Positions 38,724 to 52,900 of a stretch of DNA of 64,000 nt are shown piece by piece (within the stretch, counting starts at the first letter, position 1; each line of letters begins with the position of its first letter). The translations under genes were made by a program, and so were the position numbers. Under the pieces are notes generated by a model, which ran no database searches, was not told where the DNA came from, and worked only from the letters and a program-made list of their open reading frames with translations. The stretch spans positions 61,423,584-61,487,583 of the forward strand of contig NC_087062.1 in the NCBI RefSeq assembly GCF_963678635.1. The letters are read 5' to 3'. Origin of the DNA: Symsagittifera roscoffensis. Its lineage: Eukaryota > Xenacoelomorpha > Acoela > Convolutidae.

Positions 38724-39359
38724 TATCATAGATTTCATCTTTTATATTAATTGCTTAGGAGATGCTTAACAGCACAAAATATATCAGAGAGCTCTTTTTA
38801 AATAAATTTATCATAGAAAATATCTTATTCAGCCAAACTTTTGAAGAATAACAGAAACATTCTCTACGTTGAAATTGCGCAGTTATCCCTGACTCTGTGA
38901 TTAGTGATCAGTGTTTTGATAAATGATCATTCATTTTAAACACGTTGAGAACTAATTCTTGGCTTTTTCTCTGCTTTGCACCTCATTCAACGTCAATTAT
39001 TTTTGATCATAATTTGCTTTAGTTGGACAATTTGTAGCGAAATTAAATCATTAAAAAACATCTTGCGATTGATGTTTAAATTGCACTGAAGGTCAATTCA
39101 GATCACAGTTATTTTGAAAAAAAAAATCCGAAATTTAGTTTATGTCATGCCATATTTGGTGCGTGTGAGAAATAGTTAAAATGCAGCTTTACGCAGCCCA
39201 ATACATAAGTGGAAAAACTCAACCATATCAAAAAAGGGGACCACATATAGAGTTAAACAACTTTAAGACCAAACAAAGACCAATAAAGTTAATTCCAACT
39301 GGCAAAAAATTCTGAGAAAGTTATGTTTAACCAGATAATTGATTTTTTTTGCAGAAATA

Positions 39360-40570
39360 TGAAATCCTAGCTGACGAATTGTTTGATTTTTGTAGTAAAC
39401 GAGATACAGGTGAAGCAACGACTGAATAAGCTGAATGTATTAGACATTTTTTAAGCAACAAAGATTTCAATGACTTGTACATTGCTCGATCCATCAAAAC
39501 CTTTTGACACTGTTGTCCATGGAATTCTGATTAAAAAAATGTACAGCTTATGAATAAATGGGAAACCCGGAAAAATTGATATCAACGTGTAGTAGCAGAG
39601 AACATGGTATCTAGTTCAAAATCTGTCGCCTATGGAGTTCCACAAGAGTCAGTTTTGGGGCCCCTTCTTTTTCTAATATACATAAACAATCTGCCAAAGG
39701 TTTGGATGAACTCAAAAGTAACAATTTATGCTGATAATTGCAGCCTAGTTTCTACAAAAATATGGGAAAAAGAGGCGAAAGCAAAAGATATAGAAAGTGT
39801 TGAAACTAGGTTGATTAAAAACAAATAAACTCTTATTCAAGAAAAAACAATAAATATAGAATTTGGATCAAAATCAACCCAAACGATTAATCCAGTTTTT
39901 GAAACGTCCTCAAAATATCTTGGCCTCTATTTGAATGATAAGCTGAATTTCAAGCTGCATATTCAAAAAACTTCAAAAAGAGCATCTCGAAATGCGTCCA
40001 TTATATACCGCCTGTGGCAAATATTTACTCAAAACCAACTTCTAATCATTTACAAAACTTGTATTTAACCAATACATCAGTATGCTGTACTGATAAGTGG
40101 AACTGCTCCTGAAACTAAATTAGTTAGAGAAACAACAAAAGTTGATACTCCAAATTTGCTTCAATTGGTAGAAAAACAGACGATTTTACAAACTAAAAGA
40201 CAAGTTTTTTTTTGGTTACATCAGGGAATTGCATATACATGAACTATTGAAGCTAGTGAATAAAATCATAAGGAGACGGCACCCATGCTTCATGATCAAT
40301 GAAATAAACACCAATCAAGAAATTCTTGACGCATTCGCAAATAATTAACGTAAATTCAGGTTACGAAACACAGAAAAAATGACGAGCGATAGCAAGGAAA
40401 ATTTTTAAAATAGGGTTCGTTCATTATTTGATCATTTCTATGCTCACGCAAAAGAAAATGAGGACTTCTTGAATTGTCAAAATAAGCAACTAATTTCAGT
40501 TCTGCATCCTTTACGGGATCTTACGATTTGTGATAACGAGTTTTTGATGAATTTTTTTGGTAATCGGAAG
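39360..40570 (+). pseudogene. Non-LTR retrotransposon reverse transcriptase, decayed
   Basis: GVPQESVLGPLLFLIYINNL at about 39632-39692 is the hallmark RT block, followed by VTIYADNCSLVS, where the catalytic YADD is YADN. Downstream in shifted frames SSKYLGLYLNDKLNFKLHIQ and RLWQIFTQNQLLIIYKTC match the thumb region of Jockey/CR1-type LINEs. Several stops and frameshifts make it inactive. Confidence 0.88.
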
Positions 40571-42511
40571 TTAACTGTATTCTTTGTTGTTTGCTTATGA
40601 AGACACCACTAGCTTCATAGGCAGCTAACTGGCTTTTTTGGTGTTCTTTCATGATGGGATTTTTGAATTATTTTTTTGAGTTATGTAAAGTAGAATTGAG
40701 TCTGTTCCCTGCTTGGAAACGAATTTATTGTTTATTGTGTTTAAGATAATTGTTATCACAAAAAACTTTTTTTGATCAACACAGAAGCTAAGCGGAGTTT
40801 CGCAACACTTTACAAACAACGCGGTACAAGATAGTGAACAGAAAAAAATTAACTAAAAAATTAACTAGAAAAACTAACCCAAAAAAGAGAAAAAAATACA
40901 CCTGCGAAAACTTTGTTTCGTTTGAATGGTGCTCATAAACAGCGTTAAAAAGAATTGGGAAACAACAACAGGGCGACAACAGGGTTACCAAATTTGGGTC
41001 GAGCCCTGGTGAGCCGAAAACAAAACTGTCAGAAAAATTTGAGCCTTAAATTTTAAAAAAATTACCACCCATCCACTTTGAAACACACAAAATATAAGAT
41101 TATATTTTGCCCTCAAAACTACAAAATCTATGTTTACTAAGCCAATAAGAAATAAAAATTTACAGTGAAAAAGTTTAATTCAAAATAAAACACATGAATT
41201 GTAAAGTAAATCCTTAAAAAATGTACCAGATACTAAAAATAGATTTTTTTTTAAAAAAAAATGGACCAGCAGAAAATGGACCGACTGAAAGGTACTGGCC
41301 TAAGACGAAAACCACGAATCCGAAACAATTTAACAAAGATTCAAGATATTCAATTGAAAAAATAGTTTTGCCTGAAATTAATTTCACCTAAAATGAACCA
41401 ATTGATCGTAGTTTTTCTTTTAATAATTCAACGGGAAACAACTCTAGTACCCAACTGCAAGAGTAATATTGTTTCGTTGATTTTAGAATAATTTAAAAAG
41501 TTGTCAGTGCTAAAAAAAACCTATTCGATCCTTGAGAACCTAATCTTTCTGAGCTAAAAAAAATTCCAGCTAAAGTAGCAGCGTTTTAATTTTTTTTGCT
41601 TTAAATTGGATGGAGAAACGATTTTTTTTAATACATTCAGTCTCGGTCTACAATTTTTATTCTATAAATTTGAAAAAATTTGTATATCAGTCGAATCAAA
41701 ACTAATAAGGCTCTGACTTTAGTTATTGTTCGTCGCAAAGGTAATGATCTATCTACAACTATTATAGAATTTTTAAAAATAAAGGAACAGGAGGGACCTA
41801 ATACTATGATAGTAAGGCTATTTTTGGAAAAATTTACTGCCCTTCATCATCATTTTCAATGTTCTGTACGCATGTAAATTTTGTTTTATCAAGGATAATC
41901 TTCAAATTGTCTTTTAAGTAATAGTTTATTTCAAAATTAATTAGAACTAAATTTACAGTTTGAGGCTAAGAGAAAAATCAATGAGACCAATTAGACAGTT
42001 GAATTCTATTTTGTTTCAAAAATTGTTTAACTCTTTGGAATTTGGATTCGCTACTCTCAAACAGGCCGAAATACTAGGCTAACGTGTAGAAAATCAGCTA
42101 GCATACTTTTGAGATCAAACAAACAGTAAATGCAAGATGCTTACGCATTGAGCGTTAAAAAAAGCATAAAGTTGCGCATAATTTTACAAAGCAAACTAAA
42201 ACTTTAATAAACTTGAAACCACAAAAAGTTAGTTTAAGATGCTTACGCATTGAGCGTTGTAAATAAATGCATAATTACGAGCGTAGTTTAACCGATCAAA
42301 ACAAAGTCTATCAAATTTCAAAGTTCCAAACCCAAAAGTGGTCGCAAAATCAATATCTGTTTAGACTTGAGCTTAAGCGTCAATATCTTAGCACAAAGAT
42401 TTGCTTTTCACAGTTGTCCGTCATAAAACATAGCCCACAGACACTAAGAAAAAAGTCAAAAGAAGAAGCAAGTTAATAAAAAACATATCGAGTCGTTTTT
42501 CAATTTTGGAT

Positions 42512-45500
42512 GTTTCAAGTAAAATAGATTGACTTACAAGCATCAAGCCTGAAATATTGATCGCGTGTTAAACGTCTTTTCAGATTTGGGTTAAAGATGT
42601 CAGTGTCTATGCAGAAAAAATAAGCTTCGTAAAACGTGCCTTTTTTGAAATAGTGGACTAACTTACCGTTAAACTCTGCGATAGTGAGCTCGATTATAAT
42701 ATTACCGGTTGCAATATAACCTGTTCTGAGAAAACAGTAATTGATAAAACTTTTGAATAAATCAACTGAGAGAAACAAATAGAGACGAAGCTACTTTTAG
42801 CAAACAAGCAAAAACAATTGATAGGATAAAATTTTAAAATGCTAGACTAAATAATTGATGCTAAATTTCCGCTCTAATCATATAGCCGAGAATATTTCAT
42901 CATTAATTATGTTTGGAAGCATAACTTTGGCTTTTATAAACAATTATTTAATCCATTCGAGATGCACAAGTGGAAAAAAAAACAATTAATTTCAACTTTA
43001 TAGGTGCGCAGTATTTGTAAAAAACAAATTTTCAATTTCTTGATTACTTACACAGGACTAGCACGCAAAACAAAAATTTCTAATGAAATATTGCAGTTGT
43101 AAAAAAATTATATTCTTAACAATTTTAAATGTCATTTGCTTTAATTATCTCAAGTTTCGCAGCATGTCATTGAATAGTTTAACTATCCTTGAGCTAGAAC
43201 TGGCTGCAGTAAACGTTTCCTGTTAGAAAAAATAAACTACGATGTTTTTTGTAAAATGAGCTGGAGCGAAGTAAAAGACGCATAATTACACTTAGAATGA
43301 AATGCCGTCCACGGGTTTTACAACACAAAAATTGACCTCTCTCCAAGCAAACACCGCCAACAAAGCGGATAAAACACCTGATTTTGAAATACCAAATAGA
43401 AAAACATCAATTCACAGATACTGAAACCTAGCACTAAAGCTGGGCAACAATTTATTCAAATTAGTTTGAGAAACTGATAAAATAAAACCAGTATTGGCCT
43501 ATAGAACATGACCATTTTGATTAATTGAACCTATCTCACTTTTCGATTTTCAAAGAAAATTGATTGCCCTTAAGCGCTTTGAATTTCTAGAACAATTAAT
43601 GATCTACTTGAGATGAATTTTTTGATAAAATAAACCCAATTCGAGAACCCTGGATCAATAAATAAAGCTTTTATTCAGCTGGAAAATATAATAATTCATC
43701 TCCCATTTCGAAATTAGAATTGTATAACATTTTTCTTGATTTTTACAGTTTTGCTTCTTGATACTAGAGTCCGCCTTCCTTTTAACAAGAGGGCAGAAGT
43801 TTCAAATAAAATAGATTGACTTACAAGCTTCAAGCCTGAAATATTGATCGCGTGTTTAACGTCTTTTCAGATTTGGGTTCAAGATGTCAGTTTCTATGCA
43901 GAAAAAATTAGCTTCGCAAAAGGTGCCTTTTTTGAAATAGTGGACTAATTTGCCGTTGACCTCTGCGATAGTGAGCTCGATTATGTTATAACCGGTTGCA
44001 ATATTAGCTGTTCTGAGAAAACAGTAATTGATAAAAACTTTTTGAATAAACCAGTTGAGATAAACAAATAAACAAATAGAGACAAAGCTACTTTTAGCAA
44101 ACAAGAAAAAACAATTGATAGAATAAAATTTTAAAATGATAGACTAAATAATTGATGCTAAATTTATGTTTCGGCTCTAATCATATAGCCGAGAATGTTT
44201 CATCAATAATTATGTTTGAAAGCATAACTTTGGCTTTTAGGTACAATTAATTAAACCATTCGAGATGCACAAAAGGAAAAAACACTTAATTTCAATCATA
44301 GGTGCGCAGTAACTGTAAAAAACAATTTTTCAATTTCTTGAATACGTACACAAGACTAGCATGCAAAACAAAACAAAAATTTCTAATGAAAAATCGCAGT
44401 TGTGAAAAAATTATAATCTTAATAATTTTAAATGTCATTTGCGTTAATTATCTCAAGTTTCGCGGCATGTCATTGAATTGTTTAACTATCCTTGAGCTAG
44501 AACTGGCTGCAGTAAACGTTTCCTGTTAGAAAAAAAACTAGGATGTTTTTTGTAAAATGAGTTGGAGCGAAGTAAAGGACGCATAACTACACTTAGCACT
44601 TAGAATGAAAGGCCGTCCACGTGTTTTCCATCACAAAAATTGAACTCTCTCTAAGCAACCACCACCAACAAAGCGGATAAAACACATGACTTTGAGTTAC
44701 CAAATAAAAAAACATCAGTTCACAGATACTGAAACCTAGCACCAATGCTGGGCACTAATTTATTCAAGTTAGTTTCATAAACTGGTAAAATAACACCAGT
44801 ATTGGCCTATAAAAACCTGACCATCTTGATTTATTGAACCTATCTAACTATTCGAATTTTAAAGAACATTGATTGCCCCCTTAAGCGCTTTGAATTTCTA
44901 GAACAGTTAATGATCTACTTGAGATGAATTTTTTGATAAAATAAACCCAATTTGAGAATCCTGGATCATTAGATGAAGCTTTTATTCAGCTGGAAAATAT
45001 AATAATTCATCTCCCATTTCGAAATTAGAATTAAAAAACATTTTTCTTGATTTTTAAAGTTTTGCTTCTCTATAGTAGAGTCTGCCTTCCTTTTAACAAA
45101 GGAAACGAATTGAACTTAATCATAAATACTGGACCAACTTGCCGTTAACCTCTGCGATAGTGAGCTCGATTATGTTATAACCGGTTGCAAAATTACCTGT
45201 TCTGAGAAAACAGTAATTGATAAAAACTTCTTGAATAAATCAGCTGAGATAAACAAATAGAGACAAAGCTACTTTTAGCAAACAAGCAAAAACAATTGAT
45301 AGAATAAAATTTTAAAATGCTAGACTAAATCATTGATGCTAAATTTATGTTTCGGCTCTAATCATATAGCCGAGAATATTTCATCAATAATTATGTTTGG
45401 AAGCATAACTTTGGCTTTTATGTACAATTAATTAATCCATTCGAGATGCACAAGTGGAAAAAAAACACTTAATTTTAACTTTATAAGTGCGCAGTAACTG

Positions 45501-47590
45501 TAAAAAACTATTTTTCAATTTCTTGACTACTTACACAGGACTAGCATGCAAAACAAAAGTTTCTAATGAAATATTGCAGTTGTGAAAAAATTATATTCTT
45601 AAAAACTTTAAATGTAATTTGCGTTAATTATCTCAAGTTTCGCGGCATGTCATTGAATAGTTTAATTATCCTTGAGCTATAAATGGCTGCAGTAAACGTT
45701 CCCTGTTAGAAAAATTAAACTACGATGTTTTTTGTAAAATGAGCTGGATCGAAGTAAAAGACGCATAACTACACTTAGAATGAAATGCCGTCCACGGGTT
45801 TTACATCACAAAAATTGACCTCTCTCCAAGCAACCACCGCCAACAAAGCGGATAAAACACATGCTTTTGAGTTACCAAATAGAATAACATCAGTTCACAG
45901 ATACTGAAACTTAGCACTAAAGCTGGGCAACAATTTATTCAAGTTAGTTTGAGAAACTGACAAAATAATACCAGTATTGGCCTATAAAAACATGACCATC
46001 TTGATTAATTGAACCTATCTCACTTTTCGATTTTCAAAGAAAATTGATTGCCCTTAAGCGCTTTGAATTTCTAGAACAATTAATGATCTACTTGAGATGA
46101 ATTTTTCGATAAAATAAACCCAATTTGAGAATCCTGGATATTTAGATGAAGCTTTTATTCAGCTGGAAAAAATAATAATTCATCTCCCACTTCGAAATTA
46201 GAATTATATAACTTTTTTCTTGACTTTTACAGTTTTGCATCTCGATACTTGAGTCCGCCTTCCTTTTAACAAGAAGGCAGATGTTCCAAAAAAATAGATT
46301 GACTAACAAGCTTCAAGCCTGAAATATTGATCGCGTGTTTAACGTCTTTTTAGATTTGGGTTCCAGATGTCAGTTGCTATGCAGAAAAAATTAGCTTCGT
46401 AAAACGTGCCTTTTTTGAAATAGTGGACTAACTTGCCGTTAACCTCTGCGATAGTGAGCTCGATTATGTTATAACCGGTTGCAAAATTACCTGTTCTGAG
46501 AAAACAGTAATTGATAAAAACTTCTTGAATAAATCAGCTGAGATAAACAAATAGAGACAAAGTTACTTTTAGCAAACAAGTAAAAACAATTGAAAGAATA
46601 AAATTTTAAAATGCTAGACTAAATAATTGATGCTAAATTTATGTTTCCGCTCTAATCATATAGCCCAGAATATTTCATCAATAATTATGTTTGGAAGCAT
46701 AACTTTGGCTTTTAGGTACAATTAATTAAACCATTCGAGATGCACAAAAGGAAAAAAAACACTTAATTTCAATCATAGGTGCGCAGTAAAAAAACTGTAA
46801 AAAACAATTTTTCAATTTCTTGATTACTTACACATGACTAGCATGCAAAACAAAAGTTTCTAATGAAATATTGCAGTTGTGAAAAAATTATATTCTTAAA
46901 AACTTTAAATGTCATTTGCGTTAATTAACTCAACTTTCGCGGCATGTCATTCAATAGTTTAACTATCCTTGAGTTATAACTGGCTGCAGTAAACCTTTCC
47001 TGTTAGAAAAAATAAACTACGATGTTTTTTGAAAAATGAGCTGGAGCGAAGTAACAGACGCATAACTACACTGAAATGCCGTCCACGGGTTTTGCATCAC
47101 AAAAATTGACCTCTCTCCAAGCAACCACCACCAATAAAGCGGATAAAACACATTATTTTGAGTTACCAAATAGAATAACATCAGTTCAGAGATACTGAAA
47201 CCTAGCACTAATGCTGGGCAACAATTTATTCAAGTTAGTTTGAGAAACTGGTAAAATAATACCAGTATTGGCCTATAAAAACATGACCATCTTGATTAAT
47301 TGAACCTATCTCACTTTTCGATTTTCAAAGAACATTGATTGCCCTTGAGCGCTTTGAATTTCTAGAACAATCAATGATCTACTTGAGATAAATTTTTTTG
47401 ATAAAATAAACCCAATTTGAGAACCCTGGATCAATAGATAAAGCTTTTATTCAGCTGGGAAATATAATAATTCATCTCCCATTTCGAAATTAGAATTATA
47501 TAACATTTTTCTTGATTTTTAAAGTTTTGCTTCTCTATAGTGGAGTCTGCCTTCCCTTTAACAAAGGAAACGAATTGAACTTAATCATAA
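42512..47590. repeat. Four tandem ~1.29-kb units
   Basis: Units start at about 42512, 43798, 45112 (lacking its first ~100 bases) and 46284, ending near 47590. Markers recur at constant spacing: tctgcgatagtgagctcgat at about 42677, 43962, 45156 and 46447; gagctagaactggctgcagt; cgtccacgggttttacaaca; taaagcttttattcagctgg. Identity looks around 90 percent. Each unit carries on the minus strand an open stretch with IIELTIAEVNGKLVHYFKKG bounded by splice-like signals. A partial relative lies at 59270-59560. Confidence 0.92.
42538..42725 (-). other. Putative exon in tandem unit 1
   Basis: On the minus strand an open 62-codon stretch is preceded by ttactgttttctcag, an excellent 3' splice site, and followed by GTAAGT, an ideal donor. 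It reads ELTIAEFNGKLVHYFKKGTF and ends FNPNLKRRLTRDQYFRLDA. Units 2 and 4 have TAA at the Leu codon after KRR, so only unit 1 is open to the donor. No homology recognised; could be a duplicated exon, a TE-derived exon or chance. Confidence 0.35.
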
Positions 47591-47982
47591 ATCATACGTC
47601 TAACCGCTAAAAATCAAATTTGAGCCTGAACAAGTTTCAAGACCTTTCTTGAACAAAAAATCATCGCGACCTAAATAAGAGTTTTCATTACGTTCACCAA
47701 GTCTTTATAATAAATGATGTGGTGCGCGTGTTAATGGGAAGTCTTTCCTACGCCACACGTCATTTGTTTATCTCGTTATGAAGTTTACACGTCATATAGG
47801 CGACTCGATACGTGATCTCGCTCTTTCGCTGAATCTATGTGAGACCTGGTTACATAATTGGAGACTTTCACTGCTTGAGCTGCTATAGGGGACCCTGGAA
47901 ACGAGTTGCAAGGGCTATCTTCGTGCCTTCCCACAGCGATGTCACACCACTCCCTTTTACAAAAAGGAAGAGTAGAGGATCA

Positions 47983-48053
47983 GTATTCCAGACGGTAAGT
48001 TGCTGCCGCCGCCAGGTCAAGTTGCTGCCGGTATTCCAGACGGTAAGTTGCTG
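47983..48053 (+). repeat. Short direct repeat gtattccagacggtaagttg
   Basis: Two exact copies (starting 47982 and 48030) with a gttgctgcc linker repeated between them. Local tandem duplication; the GGTAAG looks donor-like but no exon is supported. Confidence 0.75.
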
Positions 48054-48109
48054 ACACCCCTCCCCCCCCACTGCTTAGAGGTGTCTGTTATCACAGAGAA
48101 GTGCTGTTA

Positions 48110-48480
48110 TGATGGTTAACTGGCTCAAGTTTCCGCCACTCAGTTCAGGCCAGAATAGTTCGAGGCCATTCATGATCCGTGTTCATTGTCTGCAGGTAAG
48201 GCAACAATTGCACTTTATTAAATTACTTTATGCATATTATCAAGCAGGCACAGAACAGAGGTTATCTGTAAAGAGCAGAGCTTCTCGCTTATTTGTCCCT
48301 TCCGTATTGTAAGACTTTATTCAGGAGAGAAAGGACCAATAGCTCTTTGCAGATAATCACTGTTGTTCACCTGCTTAATAGGATGCATTTGTAATTATTT
48401 TTCTTGGGTTGAGACCTGTTACTTCACCAGCAGACAATGAACACGAATCATTGAAGTCTCAACAGATTGCTAAGCAAAAA
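48110..48480. repeat. Foldback repeat beside the COG2 3' end
   Basis: Left arm contains gatccgtgttcattgtctgc, tatcaagcaggcaca and ggttatctgtaaagagc; right arm contains their complements in reverse order (gcagataatcact, cacctgcttaata, gcagacaatgaacacgaatc). The arms are imperfect and meet near 48313. Confidence 0.7.
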
Positions 48481-48780
48481 ATTACTCCAAGGCGATTCTA
48501 GGTGAATCATAACAACCTATCTGATGTGAATACTCAGGCAACTGTCAACTATGCCATTTTTTCTTAATTTTGAATTTCAATTACGATAGGCGGCAATATA
48601 ATTGGTTCTTAATTAATTTGAAAACACTTCACATTGTCAAAATTACAGCTTCTACATTCGCATGATTAGCAAAGGAAAACGAATTTACCAATAGCTCAAT
48701 TGAATTGATCCCACAGACCATGAATAGTGGGAATATATACATAATTTCGTAAAATTGCAAGATATGTACATCGGATATAA

Positions 48781-49927
48781 TTAAAGCTCTTCTTTCGTTC
48801 GGGTCAAGTTTGATTTTAGTTTTTGAGGAGCCGCGAACTCGATCTGTTTAACCAAGGCAACACATGATGGTCTCTCTTGAAAATCAGTCGCACACATTTT
48901 GCCAAGTGAGCTCAGCCGATTTATTATGAATTGCACATCTATATAAAGTTGAAGGTATATCTTTTCTGAGTCGCTCAGAAAAACAGCAGAATCCCCCGTT
49001 GCTTCCCCGCTCGCCAGGTTTGAAGAGGATGCTAAGCTGCTTAAGTCTTTGGAACTCTTAAGATTCCTAGAGCTTCTAATCTTCTTCAGACTATGTTCTA
49101 TCTTCTCGACACTTGAGCAGATTTCTTCCACTTGCCGTCTCATTTCTTCGCACAGCTGGTCGGCCACTTCATGCAACATATCTCGGCAACAATCTGGGCC
49201 AACTCGAGACAGTTGCTCCTCGAAGACCGTCTCTAAATGCGACATGACGCTCTTAGCATAACCAGACTCTTTTTCAGGCGGTGCTCTGTTAGTCTTGCGA
49301 TAAAGTCGCGGTGTTTCCCCTATCGGGCGCATTTTATCCTTCAATTGCGACGCAATGGATTGAACAGCCTTCTGGACCAGAACGTCCAGCTCCTTTTTCA
49401 GTTGTGTCCTGATACTAGCAAAAGGATCGCCAGACGCCCTGTTAACTTTGCATTGTTTCAGTTCTCTGTAAATGCGCAGGTCAAAAAGCGTCTGCATTAC
49501 GGCCAGAAAAGCAGTCACATCTGAGATAAGGCACATGACCAGTTTATCCAAGGTTTCTACCGTCCTAACCTTCGAATTAGTGTCTGCCTGTTTTGAATTT
49601 GATATAGATGTAGTGAAATTATTGTTGACATTATTGGATGACAGTTCTGAAGGCTGCATTACAGAAACATTTGTATCTGTGGCTGTGTTCGCACTATTCT
49701 GATTCTGCTGATGGCTACTTTGAAACTGAGGAGGAGTGTAATTAGGCGTGGCTTGTTGCACCCACTGAATGTATCTAAGACAGATTTGGAGGGTGAGTTT
49801 CAAAAACTTGTGACATAAAGTGTTTACATAGGCCTCCTCTCCCCAGCACAATTGGACACACTTAACTACTTCTCGCGACACTTCCAGACTCATTCCATTG
49901 TTATCTCCATCATTGACTTTTTCTTCG
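48781..49927 (-). CDS. COG2: COG2 exon 7 (last)
   Basis: Acceptor ctcttttttag|c, stop TAA at 48781-48783, 381 codons. VVKCVQLCWGEEAYVNTLCH and FLKLTLQICLRYIQWV match RRCWSDEMFLPLLVHRLWRLTLQ of human COG2. A Ser/Thr/Asn-rich insert follows (about 49580-49760). TPRLYRKTNRAPPEKESGYA matches VPRLYRRTNKEVPTTASSYV, and SDSEKIYLQLYIDVQFI matches SDDDKIRLQLALDVEYL. The end is complete. Confidence 0.96.
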
Positions 49928-52900
49928 CTAAAAAAGAGAAAGCTCATGATGTTCATGGGGACTCCTAGATAATGCAACCTTGTTGCATGCATAGTGTATG
50001 TAATCTATTTATGCGCGGCCTATAATTTTGTTGAGTTAAATTTAAGAAGTTAAAATTCGATGAAACATATATTAGCTTTTCACAACTTCTTTTTTGCTAT
50101 TATGCTTTAATTTTTTTGATACTTACGTAGAGTAACAAATTCATCGCTTTTTTCTCACCATAGTAGGTATCTACATTGGGCAGACATGGCATGTTCGACT
50201 TTGGACACTACTTCCTGGAACACAAGCTGGAAGTAGACTGGTAGACTCCACTTATCGCATAGGCGTCTGTACTTGTCACTCCTCCGAAGCAAATTCACTT
50301 GCTCCTCACTGTGCAGAACTTGTTCTTCTAAAAACAACGTAACTATGTGCCATTTCACTTAAAACAAAACAAAACAAAACAAAACAAAACAAAACAAAAC
50401 TCACCCATAAGGTTCCAAAGAAATAAAAATTTAAGTCGATTTAGAACCAAGGTTTCAATTGAGCATAGTACCGTGGTTTTATGGACAAGATTACTCAATA
50501 ACATAGTAGTGCTCAGCAGTAAGAAATCGTCAAAACCGTAACTAAAACATGAAGCTGGCAAAACTTCTCAAACAAAAACAAACGTATTTCGGCTCACCGA
50601 ATTGGTTGAGGAACAGCATGCACTGTTTGTAGCACATTGCGAACTGTCTCCAGTTGACAGGCATGAACAGCTGACCACAGTTCTTCAGCAGAAGATCCAC
50701 TGCCTCTGCAAACACAGCCTCCACCTCGTACTGGAACCTCCTTCCCATTCCCACGCCCTGTATCGAATTAGCACTCTTTTCATCTTGAATTGAAACTTCC
50801 ACATTTGATGTTAAATTTTGACAGTATTTAAGCTCCCAATTTCTTTCAATCAAAATACAGCGAAGAATAACTACTTTGGAAGGATAAACACTTGCGAGGA
50901 CACGACCAAAAAGCAGCTCTATCAAGTGACATAAGTATAAATAAGCCTCGAATTAGCAAAAACTCGGCAAAGTGTCGGATCAGAATCTGCGTCCTAGCAA
51001 AATTGAGTCTCACGCACTTACCACTCAGCCACAGATGCTTAAAATCCCCAAAAACTAGCCAATAATAGCGCAGCTGCATATGCTAATAAATTGCCAATTC
51101 GATGCAGCAAATTAGCAAAAATCTGCGAACTAGCAAATTTGAGTCTCACGCACTAACCATTCAGCCACGAATGCTTAAAATCCCCAAAAACTAGCCAATA
51201 ATAGCGCAGCTGCATATGCTAATAAATTGCCAATTCGATGCAGCAAATTAGCCAAAGTCTGCCAACTAGCAAATTTGAGTCTCACGCACTAACCATTCAG
51301 CCACGGATGCTTAAAATCCCCAAAAACTAGCCACCAATAATGCAGCTACATATGCTTATAAACTGCCATGCAGAAATAGCATCAAATACAAAAAGATAGA
51401 ATTCTGCATGTAAAAAAACGCAAATCATAAAGCCACATTATGTAGAAATTATGCATTTCAAAAAATTGCGATATATATATTGAGTTAGAAAATTTGTGAA
51501 ATCAAGATTTTATTGTTCTGACTTTCGATCCGAGACATAGCCTAATTTTTACTAATTCGACGCTTTTTTTAAGTTTTTCTATCGCACTTTATAGAGCTTA
51601 TTTCGTCGTGTTCTCGCTAGTATTTGCAACGCGCAGTTTCGCCATTGTGTGAAAAACCTCTATGCCCAAGGAAGCGCTAAAGGAAGTTTTCCAAGTATAA
51701 AATTTGTAAGCCTGAATGTCCTTTTTTTAAAGAATGTTACTCGATCGCGTTATTCGCTCGAAATTCGACTGAATGTCAAAAATAGACTGAATCTCAAAAT
51801 AGACTGAATCTTGCTCGAAAATAGACTGAATGTCTCAAAAACAATCTCAAAAGCTGTCGAGGAAAACTTGTCTGAATTTGTTGGTTTTTAGACTTAATTA
51901 CAAATTTACCATATATATGTATGTATGTATAAATATATATGTCCTTAAGTTGGTAGATTGATAACTATATGCAAAGAAAAGGCCGCTGTTACAATAATGT
52001 ACATTCAATTATTTAGTATCTGGAAAACCTTGAAAGGTTTTTTTCCCAAGTTTTCAGGTATTTTCAGAGATTCTGGCCATATTTTAGCTATAATTTGTGC
52101 TTGTTATAGAAAAATTAGTATTCTGGAAAATATAGTTTTCAACTTCGATGCAATATTTGGTCGTATTCTTCAAAATTTTGAGCTAGATTTATATTGCCCT
52201 AATGACTGGATGTTTAAGCTAGATTTTATGACCTATTGACTGACAGTTAGATTATTGCTTCGACTTTTTTCTCCAGACAAATTTCGATTTTTTCACTAGC
52301 CATTTTTGACGGAGCGTTTTATATATCATTCAAAAAGTATTGTTGTCCTGAGCTCAAATTTGAAAAGATATTTCACCTGTGATCATTTTTCGTAAAGTTA
52401 TGGGGTTTAAAGATAGCCAATTTGGGACAATTAACGCGCGAGATATTTCGCGCTATTAATGGGCAAGCAGAGAGTTAATCCGTCTTAAAATCGTTCCAAA
52501 TTGGTTGAAAGAAGCTTATTTGCCATAACTGATGTGTTACAAGGAGCGAAATCTGTCCTTTTCTACATTATATGGCGTGTGGGGGGATGATTTTCATAAA
52601 AAATTTCAATTTTTAGAAAAAAGAAATTTCATTTTATTATATTACATTTAATTTTTTAGTGTTATTACTGCTCCATAAAACCTTAAAAGGCAGTCGGAAC
52701 ATTAAGGGCTTCGTCCTGATACGAGCAGTCTTGTTATCGTTTATGTTGTTTAGAAAAATAGCTTTCCTCGGTTTACTTGATGAATTAAAAATGCATCAAC
52801 TGAGTAAACTTATAACTATTCGAGTGTCAAAGCACATGGTATCAATAAAAAGGTGCAACTAAATATCAAAGGTGCAACAAAATATCAAAATACCTTATTG

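Noticed and set aside
44302-44529. 75-codon plus-strand open frame in tandem unit 2
   Set aside because: Not kept open in the other units; it is chance reading of the repeat.
47839-48054. 71-codon open frame with repeated VFQTVSC
   Set aside because: Generated by a local direct repeat; no homology and no exon context.
49049-49702. Plus-strand open frames across COG2 exon 7
   Set aside because: They are antisense shadows of a strongly conserved minus-strand coding exon.
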